DNA from: Acidaminococcus intestini DSM 21505
Lineage (GTDB): Bacteria; Bacillota; Negativicutes; Acidaminococcales; Acidaminococcaceae
DNA length: 64,000 bases
NCBI RefSeq assembly: GCF_000425045.1
Contig: NZ_AULA01000010.1
Location: 1-64,000 of the forward strand
Direction: 5' to 3'
Positions 1 through 8,248 of this stretch are shown here, in pieces. Under the pieces are notes generated by a model. The model did no database searches and was not told where the DNA came from. It saw only the letters and a list, made by a program, of their open reading frames with translations. A program made the position numbers and the translations under genes. Position 1 is the stretch's first letter; every line of letters begins with the position of its first letter.

Positions 1-227
1 GCTTGCAAGCAGAGGCCATCTTTCCTCCCTCCTCCATGCGGAGGAGGGAGCACATTCGGTATTAGCATCCCTTTCGGAATGTTGTCCCCAACTGGAGGGC
101 AGGTTGCCCACGCGTTACTCACCCGTTCGCCACTAAGAACTTACCGAAATAAGTTCTCCGTTCGACTTGCATGTGTTAAGCACGCCGCCAGCGTTCGTCC
201 TGAGCCAGGATCAAACTCTCCAAAATA
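1..227 (-). rRNA. rrs: 16S rRNA gene, 5' part (truncated by window edge)
   Basis: Read on the minus strand this is the conserved 5' end of 16S rRNA: GAGTTTGATCCTGGCTCAG followed by the usual GACGAACGCTGGCGGC block and the V1-V2 region. The mature 5' end should lie near 225-228. Only about the first 225 nt of the gene are inside the window. The V1/V2 sequence resembles Negativicutes such as Acidaminococcus from memory; a database comparison would be needed to place it. Confidence 0.97.
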
Positions 228-403
228 AAATTATTTTGAAGAACCTCTTGGCTCTTGAAAATACTAGCTCTTGTTTTTTTACTTCGTTTTCTCGAAGTGA
301 CTCGGTCGCGTCACTAAAGTGACTTGACCCGCACATCTGTCAATCAATATTCAGTTCTCAAGGTTCGTTCCTCGCTGTCATCCTCATCGGTGACAGCTTG
401 TTC

Positions 404-432
404 AGTTTATCACTTTTCGAACATCTTGTCAA
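404..432 (-). promoter_or_regulatory. rRNA operon promoter, proximal
   Basis: On the minus strand TTGACA (427-432) and TAAACT (404-409) are separated by exactly 17 bp, a near-consensus sigma-A promoter. It points at the 16S gene, leaving a leader of about 170 nt that carries small hairpins and a boxA-like GGTTCTTCAAAAT element near the 16S start. Confidence 0.75.
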
Positions 433-498
433 CACTTTTTTTCGTTGCTCCTAGAAGTTCTTTTTGTGAGCCTCACCCCTTCGGGAGAGTGCTTGATT

Positions 499-527
499 AT
501 AATAGCACAGATGGGGCTTTTAGGCAA
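499..527 (-). promoter_or_regulatory. rRNA operon promoter, distal
   Basis: On the minus strand TTGCCT (522-527) and TATTAT (499-504) are spaced 17 bp apart, about 95 bp upstream of the proximal promoter. Tandem promoters are usual for rRNA operons. Confidence 0.5.
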
Positions 528-1000
528 AACTCATATTATCCGTTTTATTTGGAATAATTAGGTTTATTTCGTAAAAATTTCTTCTATACTCTTGATTTTT
601 CATTAATTTCCATCTTTTTACTCTTTATTCTTTGTATTTTACATTATTGTTTTTTTATGTTCGCTTTGTCCCGAACTAATTTTTTTATTCTTTTATTTCC
701 ATCCGGTTACATCGAATTTTTTTCCTTCCTGGCTCCCTGTTTCTTTGGAATTTACTTTTTGAGGATAAGGGAATCGCGTATTATCCTTTCTTTCCTTTCT
801 TTCCCAGCTGTACATAGCAGCCTTTAGATGGGAGCAGAGTTGGCGCTTAGGCATCGATGGACAGGAGGCACAGTCTATTTTCCTGATGGCTTCCAATGAT
901 CTTCTCACAGCCCTTACTGTGACTAAGGGTCCCCACTTTCTTTGATCAAGTCTTTCTCGCTGAGGCTTACAGCCTCATAGGAATACTCGATTTTTACCAT
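528..1000. other. AT-rich intergenic region without a supported gene
   Basis: The sequence is T-rich on the plus strand and has no open frame with a ribosome-binding site or family signature. A 71-codon minus-strand frame at 693-908 has no Shine-Dalgarno and an unconvincing composition. A perfect 7-bp inverted repeat (TGAGGCT/AGCCTCA) lies at 961-977. Upstream rRNA promoter sequences may extend into this stretch. Confidence 0.5.
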
Positions 1001-1001
1001 G

Positions 1002-1041
1002 AAAAAAACTCCCATCCAAATGCTAGGTTCAGATAGGAGCT
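1002..1041 (-). terminator. hcp terminator
   Basis: Reading the minus strand, AGCTCCTATC pairs with GATGGGAGT across a loop of about 15 nt and is followed by a run of seven T residues. It begins about 20 bp after the hcp stop codon. Confidence 0.75.
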
Positions 1042-1062
1042 TTCTTCTATTCTTTCTCGATT

Positions 1063-2685
1063 CTATTTCATCATGAGGGCCAAGTCATCTTCTACATTCG
1101 AGATGGTGCCAATGCCAAAGTTTTCAACAAGAACATTAGCAACATTCTTGCTGAGGAAGGCAGGCAGTGTGGGTCCCAGGTGAATATTCTTGACGCCTAG
1201 GCTCAGGAGGGCAAGCAGAACGATAACAGCCTTTTGTTCATACCAGGCAATGTTGTAGACAATAGGAAGCTTGTTTACGTCATCGAGGCCAAAGACTTCC
1301 TTCAGCTTCAGGGCAATGAGAGCCAAGGAGTAGGAGTCGTTGCATTGACCGGCATCAAGGACGCGGGGAATGCCGCCAATATCGCCGAGTTTCAGTTTAT
1401 TGTAGCGATATTTTGCGCAGCCAGCCGTGAGGATAACCGTATCTTTCGGCAGTGCCTTGGCAAATTGGGTGTAATAATCGCGGGTTGTATGACGGCCATC
1501 ACAACCTGCCATGACAATAAATTTCTTGATGGCGCCGTTCTTAACAGCGTCTACGACCTTATCAGCCAGAGCAAGGACCTGATTATGAGCAAATCCGCCG
1601 ACGATCTTGCCGCTTTCAATCTCTGTCGGGGCACTGCAGGATTTAGCCTGCTCGATGATGGCACTGAAATCTTTCGATCCATCGGCAGCCCCTTCGATAT
1701 GACGGCAGCCCGGATACTGGGCAGCCCCGGTCGTCCACAGACGCCCCTTGTAGCTGTCTTTCGGAGGTACGATGCAGTTTGTTGTCATCAGGATCGGACC
1801 ATTGAAGCTTTCGAATTCATCGCGCTGCTTCCACCAAGCATTGCCATAGTTGCCGGCAAAATGCGGATACTTCTTGAAGAAGGGATAGTAATGGCCCGGC
1901 AGCATCTCACCATGGGTATAAACATCGACGCCCGTTCCAGCCGTCTGGTCCAGAAGCATTTCCAGGTCCTTCAGATCATGACCGGAAATAAGGATCCCCG
2001 GATTGCTGCGGGTACCAAGGTCCACTTCCGTGATTTCTGGCTGCCCGTAAGTATCCGTGTTAGCCGTATCAAGAAGAGCCATGCCCTGAACACCGTATTT
2101 ACCCGTTTCAAGGGTCAGGGCGACAAGACCATCAACACTAATGTCTTTTTTCTGGATATCGGAAAGGGCACGCTGAATAAAAGCATCAACGTCTTCATCT
2201 TCATGATTCAGGACATTTGCATGATGAAGATAAGCAGCAAGACCTTTGAGGCCATAGGTGATGGTTTCCTTAAGAGAACGGATATCTTCATTGGATTCGG
2301 AAAGGACGCCGACTTCGGCAGCCTTTGCTGCATAGTCCGTTTCCGGTGCAGACCAGAGGGCCGCTTCAGAAAGCCCGGATACATCCTGCAGCTGTGCACG
2401 CAGTTCTGCCGTTTTCTTAAGGGTTTCCGTCACACGGGTGCGGATGGAGACCTCATCAAAGTTGGCATTCGTAATGGTCGTGAAAAGGTTCAGCGTGACC
2501 ATATGGTTGACATCAATAGCCACGTCCTTTCCCTCTTTACGAAGAGCTGTCGTGACACTGCTCAACCCTTTGGTTGCATAGACCAAAAGATCCTGAAGCG
2601 CTGCAACTTCGGGGCGTTTCCCGCAGACACCGCTGACGGTGCAGCCTTTGCACCCTGCTGTTTCCTGGCACTGATAACAAAACAT
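1063..2685 (-). CDS. hcp: Hydroxylamine reductase (hybrid cluster protein)
   Basis: A 540-residue hybrid cluster protein. The family carries a [4Fe-4S] cluster and a hybrid Fe-S-O cluster, reduces hydroxylamine and acts in NO detoxification in anaerobes. The N-terminus [15 protein letters not shown] holds the cubane-cluster cysteines, and later Cys-containing motifs ([25 protein letters not shown]) match the hybrid-cluster ligands. The start is set at the Met just before FCYQC, with AGAGGA about 8 nt upstream; a start 11 codons earlier would add a non-conserved tail. It is monocistronic, bounded by terminators on both sides. Confidence 0.96.
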   Translation of the reverse strand: MFCYQCQETAGCKGCTVSGVCGKRPEVAALQDLLVYATKGLSSVTTALRKEGKDVAIDVNHMVTLNLFTTITNANFDEVSIRTRVTETLKKTAELRAQLQDVSGLSEAALWSAPETDYAAKAAEVGVLSESNEDIRSLKETITYGLKGLAAYLHHANVLNHEDEDVDAFIQRALSDIQKKDISVDGLVALTLETGKYGVQGMALLDTANTDTYGQPEITEVDLGTRSNPGILISGHDLKDLEMLLDQTAGTGVDVYTHGEMLPGHYYPFFKKYPHFAGNYGNAWWKQRDEFESFNGPILMTTNCIVPPKDSYKGRLWTTGAAQYPGCRHIEGAADGSKDFSAIIEQAKSCSAPTEIESGKIVGGFAHNQVLALADKVVDAVKNGAIKKFIVMAGCDGRHTTRDYYTQFAKALPKDTVILTAGCAKYRYNKLKLGDIGGIPRVLDAGQCNDSYSLALIALKLKEVFGLDDVNKLPIVYNIAWYEQKAVIVLLALLSLGVKNIHLGPTLPAFLSKNVANVLVENFGIGTISNVEDDLALMMK

Positions 2686-2737
2686 ATTCAAATCCTCTCT
2701 TTCTGGGCCACAGCCCACTTATTTGAATGGAATGGTT

Positions 2738-2749
2738 CATCAATTGATG
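2738..2749. promoter_or_regulatory. 12-bp palindrome upstream of hcp
   Basis: The perfect palindrome CATCAATTGATG lies 53-64 bp upstream of the hcp start codon. The TTGAT half-site resembles FNR/CRP-family operators, which often control hcp, but the spacing between half-sites is not the usual one, so this is only a candidate operator. Confidence 0.3.
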
Positions 2750-2801
2750 CTTTTATTGTAAGCGGAGAAGCTTCAGGAATCCGTTGTTTCAACAACATAA
2801 A

Positions 2802-2833
2802 GAAAAAACATCCCCACTTTTTTGCAGGGATGT
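2802..2833 (-). terminator. Terminator of the udp-deoB unit
   Basis: On the minus strand ACATCCC pairs with GGGATGT around an A-rich loop and is followed by TTTTTTC. It directly follows the stop codon of the exported protein. Confidence 0.8.
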
Positions 2834-2844
2834 CATGAACGATT

Positions 2845-3450
2845 TTAGATGAGCGGCAAGCCTTCGAAAGAACGGGCAAAATCGCTCAGGGCATACTGAA
2901 TTTCCTTTTCCGGTGCAGTGGCAAGGGCTGCATCCTTAGTTTCCGCCTTGCGCAGGAATTTTTTCTTAAATTTTCCATCTTCCTTGCGATAAAGGTAAAA
3001 ATCAGCAGCGGACAGGGTCCTCACATAGGTTTCAGGGCCATCTTCCCAAAAGGGGAACAGGGCCTCAACATAGTAAGATTCCATCGTATGGACAACCATG
3101 ACAGCCACGACATCCGCTTCCGTTGCAGCAGTGACCCGTTCGAGATCACCTGCCGTGAGCTCATCGCCGCCTTGGATTAAGGAAAGGAGTCCAGCCCGCC
3201 CCTTTTGCAGGATGGTTGGGTCATCTAGGAAGGTATAGGAAACGCGCGGATACGCCTGCCGCACTTGCCGCTGCCATAGGTTCCTTAGGGACGGCGTCAC
3301 TTTTCCCGTCCCGTCAAAGCAATAAAAAGCAATGACTTTGCGGGACAGAGCGTCTTTCGATGCTGAAGGTGCGGCAAAAGCAAGATTTCCGGCAAGCAAG
3401 GCCACAAGGAAAAAAAGAAGTGCCATAAGCGTTTTCTTAGCGTGCCTCAT
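2845..3450 (-). CDS. Small exported protein of unknown function
   Basis: A 201-residue protein with a clear signal peptide: basic MRHAKK, a hydrophobic stretch to about residue 25, and a cleavage-like AFAAPS. The mature part is about 175 residues and has one short hydrophobic strand (ADVVAVMVV) but no motif I recognise. Its start overlaps the last 14 nt of deoB, and a strong GGAGG lies inside the deoB end, so translation is coupled to the nucleoside salvage genes. There is no lipobox. It should act outside the inner membrane, probably in the periplasm of this diderm. Confidence 0.75.
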   Translation of the reverse strand: MRHAKKTLMALLFFLVALLAGNLAFAAPSASKDALSRKVIAFYCFDGTGKVTPSLRNLWQRQVRQAYPRVSYTFLDDPTILQKGRAGLLSLIQGGDELTAGDLERVTAATEADVVAVMVVHTMESYYVEALFPFWEDGPETYVRTLSAADFYLYRKEDGKFKKKFLRKAETKDAALATAPEKEIQYALSDFARSFEGLPLI

Positions 3451-4657
3451 GATCCATCACCTCCTGAAAAGTTCCCCGCTTAAGCGTAAGTCCCAAATGA
3501 TGGGCAAGGATCTGTCCTCCATCACTGTAGGTTTTCATCGGTGCCAAAGGCCCCGGTTTTACCCCCTTTCCAAAAAAGAGCATCGGAACATGTTCCCGTG
3601 TGTGGTCCGAACCTTTGAAAGTGGGATCACAGCCATGATCAGCTGTCACAAGAACGAGGTCGCCAGGGGTTAGGCGGGCTTCAAGTTCAGGGAGACGGCT
3701 GTCAATCAGCATCAGTCCTTTCCCGTACCCTTCTGCGTCACGACGGTGCCCATACGAAGAATCAAAATCAACAAAATTCGTGAAAATGAGGCTGCGGTCC
3801 CCAGCGTCTTCAAGGGCCTCCAAGGTCGCATCAAAAAGAGCGGATAGACCAGTGGCCTTGTATTGTTTTGTAATTCCACGATGAGCAAAGATATCTGCAA
3901 TCTTGCCAATGGCATAGGTTCCACCGGCCTCTTCATAGGCCCGGTCCACCAAGGTCTTTTCCGGTGCAGCCACGGCATAGTCATGACGATTGCCGGTCCG
4001 GGTAAAGTTCTCCGGTGCCGTTCCCACAAAAGGACGGGCAATGACACGGGCAATATGATAGGGTCTTACCAAGTCAAATGCCTTTTCACAAAGGGTATAG
4101 AGCCGTTCGAGGCCAAAGGTCTCTTCATGAGCGGCAATCTGGAGAACACTATCAGCGGAGGTATAGATGATAGGTTTGCCCGTCCTCATATGTTCGCATC
4201 CCAGTTCCTTGATGATTTCCGTTCCTGACGCATGTTTTTCCCCCAATACACCGGGCAGGTTGCCTCCAGTAATAAGTCCATCAACGATATCTTTAGGAAA
4301 ACAATGGGGAACATCGGGGAAATAACCCCAATCAAAATCAACAGGCACACCGGTCAGTTCCCAGTGTCCGCTCAGCGTATCCTTACCGCGGCTGATTTCC
4401 TTGGCATATGTATAAGCTCCTTTGATTGGTCCTGTTCCTATGGAATATGGCAAGGGATGACCTGTACTGAGGGTATGGGCATTAACAAGGCCAATACTTG
4501 TCAAATGAGGCAGATGAAAAGGAATGGAAGGACAATGCTTTCCGTACCATTCCACAATGTGGCCCAACGTATCAGCCCCGCTGTCGCCAAACGCGGCAGC
4601 GTCAGAAGCTGCCCCGATACCAAAGGAATCCATCATCAAGATGATGCAGCGTTTCAT
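3437..4657 (-). CDS. deoB: Phosphopentomutase
   Basis: A 406-residue DeoB, which interconverts (deoxy)ribose 1-phosphate and 5-phosphate in nucleoside breakdown. Alkaline-phosphatase-superfamily metal motifs are visible: IILMMDSFGIGA near the N-terminus, SGADTLGHI, and the C-terminal VTADHGCDPTFKGSDHTREH. The ATG at 4657 has GGGAG 8 nt upstream; a GTG three codons earlier is less likely. It starts 5 nt after the udp stop, so the phosphorylase and mutase form one catabolic unit: udp releases ribose 1-phosphate and DeoB isomerises it. Confidence 0.97.
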   Translation of the reverse strand: MKRCIILMMDSFGIGAASDAAAFGDSGADTLGHIVEWYGKHCPSIPFHLPHLTSIGLVNAHTLSTGHPLPYSIGTGPIKGAYTYAKEISRGKDTLSGHWELTGVPVDFDWGYFPDVPHCFPKDIVDGLITGGNLPGVLGEKHASGTEIIKELGCEHMRTGKPIIYTSADSVLQIAAHEETFGLERLYTLCEKAFDLVRPYHIARVIARPFVGTAPENFTRTGNRHDYAVAAPEKTLVDRAYEEAGGTYAIGKIADIFAHRGITKQYKATGLSALFDATLEALEDAGDRSLIFTNFVDFDSSYGHRRDAEGYGKGLMLIDSRLPELEARLTPGDLVLVTADHGCDPTFKGSDHTREHVPMLFFGKGVKPGPLAPMKTYSDGGQILAHHLGLTLKRGTFQEVMDHEAR

Positions 4658-4662
4658 GATTC

Positions 4663-5451
4663 TCACTCCCTTTGCAGCAGTTCCTCAAGTCCTCGCTTAA
4701 CAATTTTCTGGAAACGCACTTCTGCCCGATGGTAGATTTCAGGCGGAGCGATTTCCTCGCTTTCCGTTCTTTTGGCAACAACGCCGCAGATGCTCGCCGC
4801 CTTAAGGCCCAAGGCCTGACTGGTCACAAAAACAGCGGCCGTTTCCATTTCATAGTTGGTCACGCCCAGCTGCTGCCACTCTTTCATGCTCCCTTGGAAG
4901 CGCCGCAGGACGTAGCCGGTAAAACTATCATAGCGCTCCTGACCTGGCCAGAAGGTATCACTCGAAACGCAGATGCCCACTTCATAAGGAATATGTTCCA
5001 TTTCAGCCGCATAGACCAAAAGCTGTGTCAAATCAAGATCAGCGACAGCAGGAAACTCAATAGGGGCATAATGGGTGCTTGTGCCTTCAAGACGGACAGC
5101 TCCCTTGATAATGACAACATCGCCCAGATCAAGAGAGTCCTTGATGGATCCTGTCGTTCCTACGCGAATGACCCGCTTAATGCCAAGACGGACCAGTTCC
5201 TCAAGACAAATTGCCGTTGAAGGACCACCCATGCCTGTTGAAATAACAAGAATGGGCTGACTGGCCACTTGAGCCAAATAACTTGTATACTCCCGATGGC
5301 TCACGAGCTCCACAGCAGGTCCCATAGCCTCTGCCAATGATTGTACACGTCCAGGGTCACCTGGCAGAAGTGCAATTTTTGCGCCCATGAGCATGTTTTG
5401 GGAAAGGTGGGTATGATAGAGGATTTCCTCCGGTCTAGCATAGTAAGCCAT
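4663..5451 (-). CDS. udp: Uridine phosphorylase
   Basis: A 262-residue nucleoside phosphorylase of the PNP/UDP family. It shows the phosphate-binding loop ALLPGDPGRV, the VISTGMGGPST strand, VIRVGTTGS, and the EMETAAVF signature carrying the ribose-binding Glu-Met-Glu. Overall it resembles E. coli Udp more than PNP, and length is normal for the family. It is first in the unit with deoB. A purine phosphorylase activity cannot be excluded from sequence alone. Confidence 0.92.
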   Translation of the reverse strand: MAYYARPEEILYHTHLSQNMLMGAKIALLPGDPGRVQSLAEAMGPAVELVSHREYTSYLAQVASQPILVISTGMGGPSTAICLEELVRLGIKRVIRVGTTGSIKDSLDLGDVVIIKGAVRLEGTSTHYAPIEFPAVADLDLTQLLVYAAEMEHIPYEVGICVSSDTFWPGQERYDSFTGYVLRRFQGSMKEWQQLGVTNYEMETAAVFVTSQALGLKAASICGVVAKRTESEEIAPPEIYHRAEVRFQKIVKRGLEELLQRE

Positions 5452-5621
5452 AACAGTGCCTCCCTATATTTTCATCCGCCATTGCGGTCATGTTATTCTG
5501 TTCATATTATACCACAGCAAAGCGATCTTTTCGTGAATCAAGAGACAGGATTGTCTTGTTTTTTCTTGCCCATATGGAACGAACCGGTACACTTTTTCCT
5601 TATTTTTTCTCAAACCGTCCA

Positions 5622-5650
5622 TTACATTTCAATCGCTTTCAACCTATAAT
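5622..5650 (+). promoter_or_regulatory. Promoter of the ECF S-component gene
   Basis: TATAAT (5645-5650) is a perfect -10; a weak TTACAT (5622-5627) lies 17 bp upstream. The start codon follows 34 bp later with a GAGGATG ribosome-binding site. Confidence 0.45.
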
Positions 5651-5683
5651 GATTCCAATCATGTAATGAGGATGTGACCTTTT

Positions 5684-6250
5684 ATGACCAAAGAACAAGT
5701 CCATAAGCTTACCTTGGCGGGTCTTTTTGCCGCCATGGCCTTTGCCTGTTTTTCCTACCTGCGCATTGAGATTCCCATGGGCATGGGTCTTACTGGAAAG
5801 ATTTACGTGGGCCACGCCTTCATCATGGTTTCTGCCCTCCTCTTAGGCGCCAAATATGGGGCCCTTTCAGGAGCCGTGGGGCTCTTTCTTGCCGATGTCC
5901 TTGCGGGCTACACTACATCAGCACCGCCCACGTTCCTTGCAAAGTTTCTTCTGGGATGGGCGGTAGCCGAAGCAGGAAAACATCTATTTTCTGCTAAGCT
6001 AAATGCTTCTGCCACCTTGGGACGCGGCGTGCTCTTTGCCTGCCTGGTCGGATCCCTTGTGAACGTCGTGACAGAACCGGTCATCCGTTTTTCCTTCAAA
6101 TACTTTATCCTTGGCGTTCCTTATGCCGTGAGCTATGCCTCTGCCATCAACTGCGCTGTCAGCATGGCTGTCAGCAACGTTGTTTCCAGTCTTCTTGCCG
6201 TAGTGCTCTGTAAGGCCACGGTGCCCATGATGGGATTCAAGAAAGCCTAA
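5684..6250 (+). CDS. ECF transporter substrate-binding (S) component
   Basis: A 188-residue, very hydrophobic protein with about five to six membrane segments (near residues 10-28, 42-62, 64-80, 105-130, 140-180). The pattern LTLAGLFAAMAFACF, an early hydrophilic loop and GHAFIMVSALLLGAKYGALSGAVGLFLADVL is typical of ECF S components, which bind a vitamin or nucleobase-like substrate and share a common energising module encoded elsewhere. The substrate cannot be read from the sequence; divergence from udp-deoB hints at, but does not show, a link to nucleoside salvage. Confidence 0.8.
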   Translation: MTKEQVHKLTLAGLFAAMAFACFSYLRIEIPMGMGLTGKIYVGHAFIMVSALLLGAKYGALSGAVGLFLADVLAGYTTSAPPTFLAKFLLGWAVAEAGKHLFSAKLNASATLGRGVLFACLVGSLVNVVTEPVIRFSFKYFILGVPYAVSYASAINCAVSMAVSNVVSSLLAVVLCKATVPMMGFKKA

Positions 6251-6263
6251 GAACAAGTGCATC

Positions 6264-6316
6264 AAAAAAGACCGATGAAGCAAAGGGACTTATCCCCTTC
6301 ATCGGTCTTTTTTATT
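6264..6316. terminator. Bidirectional terminator
   Basis: AAAAAAGACCGATGAAG pairs with CTTCATCGGTCTTTTTT around an 18-nt loop, with T runs on both sides. It sits between the convergent S-component gene and HD-domain gene and can serve both. Confidence 0.9.
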
Positions 6317-6320
6317 TTTC

Positions 6321-6905
6321 TTAGGCCTCAGCCTTTTTCATGGCCTCGGCCACAGCAGCTTCACAGCTTCTCATGGCAAGGATGGATTCCTCAAAAAGTT
6401 TATTGAGGTCCCAGCCCAGCATGTCAGCGCCTTCCTTAATAACGTCACGGCTGCAGCCCGCAGCAAAATGCTTGTCCTTGAACTTTTTCTTGAGGGATTT
6501 CACCTCCATGTCCTGGACACTCTTGGAAGGACGCATGAGAGCCGCAGCCCCAATAAGTCCAGAAAGTTCGTCCACGGCATAAAGGACCTTTTCCATCTCA
6601 AGTTCCGGCGCCACATCGCTGCAGCGAGGATAACCATGGCTGACGACAGCGTGGATGAGTTTTTCATCCCAGCCTTTTTTCCTGAGAATCTTGTCTTCTA
6701 CGCGGCAATGTTCTTCCGGATATTTTTCATAGTCCAGATCATGGAGCAATCCTACAAGCCCCCAAAACTCCTCTTCATCCCCATAGCCCAAGGATTTTGC
6801 AAAATACCGCATGCAGCCTTCGACGGTCAGGGCATGCTGCCGATGAAAAGGTTCCTTATTGTATTCCTTGATGAGGTCCCATGCCTCTTGTCTTGTATTT
6901 GCCAT
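6321..6905 (-). CDS. HD-domain (HDIG-like) phosphohydrolase
   Basis: A 194-residue protein. An HD domain is visible from about residue 20 to 110: HRQHALTVEGCMRYF, then GLLHDLDYEKYPEEH with the metal-binding His-Asp, and HAVVSHGYP. The family hydrolyses phosphate esters of nucleotides or related metabolites; the substrate is unknown. The start at MANTRQEAW has AAGGAG 9 nt upstream; an earlier in-frame Met lacks a ribosome-binding site. Probably monocistronic. Confidence 0.85.
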   Translation of the reverse strand: MANTRQEAWDLIKEYNKEPFHRQHALTVEGCMRYFAKSLGYGDEEEFWGLVGLLHDLDYEKYPEEHCRVEDKILRKKGWDEKLIHAVVSHGYPRCSDVAPELEMEKVLYAVDELSGLIGAAALMRPSKSVQDMEVKSLKKKFKDKHFAAGCSRDVIKEGADMLGWDLNKLFEESILAMRSCEAAVAEAMKKAEA

Positions 6906-7487
6906 CGTCTCTGCTCCTTCCTGGAAGTGTGGCTTCCTCACAATTCTACTTACCAGTATAGCACAGAAAGACCGTTTTACAGCCAAAAATGCCATACTGG
7001 ATTATTGTTTCCTTTGTCCTATGTTCATCATTTTGCGTTCAATCAGAATCCAATCCTACAGCTCCTCAATCGTTCAATTCCTCGTTCCTTAACTTTTCAT
7101 AGTCAACATTAATGGTGCAGCTAAAAGAATTTTACTTATTTTGATGGCTTTCACTTTTAACTAGATGGAAATCGAATGAACAACCAAGATACGAAAATAG
7201 GCCATACGGAAAAAACACCGTGCTTTCAAAATACCCCTTAGCCAATAGTCCCACGACAGGACCGGAATTGCAAGAGGCTTAACAGGTGAACGGCATTAAG
7301 TAAGCGACCTGATTTACATCACCATGCCTTAAAAGGCTATAAAAATTGCTCCCTTGCCTTTCATATCCACCGCCAAACAATCCGTTTTCAATTCGAATAT
7401 GTAAGCCCTTTTGTTTCGTTTCCTTGCCTTGGCAAGGCGAATTGACTCCATGAAGTGAATTCAGAGAGAAAAGACCAGACATAGAAA
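6906..7487. other. Intergenic region between the HD gene and the prophage
   Basis: About 580 bp with no supported gene. Short frames, for example on the minus strand at 7279-7500, lack ribosome-binding sites and family features. A perfect 7-bp hairpin (CCTTGCC-TT-GGCAAGG) lies near 7422-7437. Before integration this stretch would have faced the rny 3' end directly. Confidence 0.5.
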
Positions 7488-7534
7488 AGCCCGCATCCAC
7501 AAAGGATGCAGGCTTCTTTTTTCGTTATTTGGCG
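7488..7534. other. attL
   Basis: The core is 21 bp identical to attR (7488-7508), then homology continues with a few mismatches to ATTTGGCG at 7534. The core is a terminator hairpin, GCATCC-ACAAA-GGATG, followed by a T run. The phage-derived side ends with a near copy of the last rny codons (GCCAAATAA on the minus strand), so attP mimics the rny 3' end. Confidence 0.85.
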
Positions 7535-7643
7535 TTGTCGTGATATATAGCAATTTTCCACCACAAATCCCAAACACTAGGATGCATCGCACTGGCCAAA
7601 ATTGCAACATCGATATTAAGCCCATCAACTATCATATTTCCCA

Positions 7644-7859
7644 TCATTTTTTTGCCGTATTTTTGCCGTCTAAAGGCCCGTATAGCCTTTCCATGCCCGC
7701 ACGGGTGACAAGCCAGATTCTTTTCGATTGAGCAGCCTCAAGTCCAATTTGAAAGCGTGGAGGACGGCCTTGTCGACTGATACAGGCTTGCCTTAAGGAG
7801 TCGGTAGACTTATTCCAAAGCTCAGCAGCTTCTTCCAAAGTCATCACATCATTCAACAT
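7644..7859 (-). CDS. Small HTH DNA-binding protein (possible excisionase)
   Basis: A 71-residue protein. MTLEEAAELWNKSTDSLRQA is a MerR/excisionase-like helix-turn-helix start, followed by a short wing-like segment (RIWLVTRAGMERLYG). Its ATG overlaps the stop of the 42-codon membrane peptide (TAATG), giving translational coupling, with GGGAGG upstream. Position next to attL and the arm-type site makes an excisionase or local regulator plausible, but a second HTH gene at 42326 is an equal candidate. Confidence 0.6.
   Translation of the reverse strand: MLNDVMTLEEAAELWNKSTDSLRQACISRQGRPPRFQIGLEAAQSKRIWLVTRAGMERLYGPLDGKNTAKK
7649..7670. repeat. Arm-type integrase site, left
   Basis: A tandem TTTGCCGTAT / TTTGCCGTC repeat spans 22 bp and recurs with one mismatch and in the same orientation at 46727-46748 beside attR. 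Paired direct repeats just inside both ends are what arm-type binding sites of a tyrosine integrase look like. It overlaps the 3' end of the small HTH gene. Confidence 0.6.
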
Positions 7860-7987
7860 TATTTTCCTCCCTTGAATAAAAAGAAAAGTCCAAGCGCAAG
7901 TAAAACCATGCCCAATTGGACTTGGTCATTCAACATCGCTAGGCAGCCCAGTCCAAGAAATACACAATTCCAAATTGATTTTTTCAT
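7859..7987 (-). CDS. 42-residue membrane peptide
   Basis: Short frame starting MKKSIWNCVFLGLGC and containing a second hydrophobic stretch (MVLLALGLFFLF) before the basic end KGGK. It probably forms a hairpin or two short membrane helices. There is no clear Shine-Dalgarno directly upstream; the strong upstream hairpin (8015-8033) may expose or sequester the site. The stop is shared with the start of the HTH gene. Function unknown; toxin, holin-like or exclusion roles are all possible. Confidence 0.5.
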   Translation of the reverse strand: MKKSIWNCVFLGLGCLAMLNDQVQLGMVLLALGLFFLFKGGK

Positions 7988-8014
7988 GGTGTTTTGATAG
8001 ACTTATGATAGTGA

Positions 8015-8033
8015 GGGGAGGATTATCCTCCCC
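8015..8033. repeat. Perfect inverted repeat between two peptide genes
   Basis: GGGGAGGAT-T-ATCCTCCCC is a 9-bp perfect inverted repeat between the 31- and 42-codon genes. No T run follows on the minus strand, so an RNA stability or translation-control hairpin is more likely than a terminator. Confidence 0.5.
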
Positions 8034-8038
8034 CTTTA

Positions 8039-8134
8039 TCACTGGCCAATGAAGTTCTTCAGGATTTGGTAGATCCCTGTCAAAATCAACCCAATTCCTG
8101 TTGTAACTTCTGCGGCCATTTTTAATAAGTCCAC
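8039..8134 (-). CDS. 31-residue amphipathic peptide
   Basis: GTG-initiated frame with an excellent ribosome-binding site (GAGGAGGTGAAACG then GTG). The peptide (MDLLKMAAEV...YQILKNFIGQ) is one amphipathic or membrane helix with glycines in the middle and lysines near both ends, like small toxin or phenol-soluble-modulin-type peptides. It is the first gene behind a near-consensus promoter that contains a perfect palindrome. No function can be assigned. Confidence 0.6.
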   Translation of the reverse strand: MDLLKMAAEVTTGIGLILTGIYQILKNFIGQ

Positions 8135-8159
8135 CGTTTCACCTCCTCTCTATGGTTTT

Positions 8160-8188
8160 ATCATACCGTATATACGGTATTTTGTCAA
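8160..8188 (-). promoter_or_regulatory. Strong promoter with palindromic operator
   Basis: On the minus strand TTGACA (8183-8188) and TATGAT (8160-8165) are 17 bp apart. The spacer and -10 overlap the perfect 18-bp palindrome ATACCGTATATACGGTAT (8163-8180). A dimeric repressor bound there would block the promoter. The site does not match the operators around the prophage repressor gene. Confidence 0.8.
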
Positions 8189-8200
8189 GTAAAAATCAAC

Positions 8201-8244
8201 AAAAATCACCCCGTAAAGCCAGATATTTCCTAGCTCTACGGGGT
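8201..8244 (-). terminator. Terminator after the methyltransferase-like gene
   Basis: ACCCCGTAGAGC pairs with GCTTTACGGGGT (one mismatch) and GATTTTTG follows on the minus strand. It separates the long late operon from the independently promoted peptide cassette to its left. Confidence 0.85.
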
Positions 8245-8248
8245 TTCT

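Noticed and set aside
693-908. A 71-codon minus-strand frame in the rRNA upstream region
   Set aside because: No Shine-Dalgarno; composition not protein-like.
1234-2838. A 534-codon plus-strand open frame antisense to hcp
   Set aside because: It mirrors the codon structure of hcp, which is a clear family member; no ribosome-binding site or protein-like features.
7279-7500. A 73-codon minus-strand frame before attL
   Set aside because: No ribosome-binding site, runs through the att hairpin, no recognisable features.
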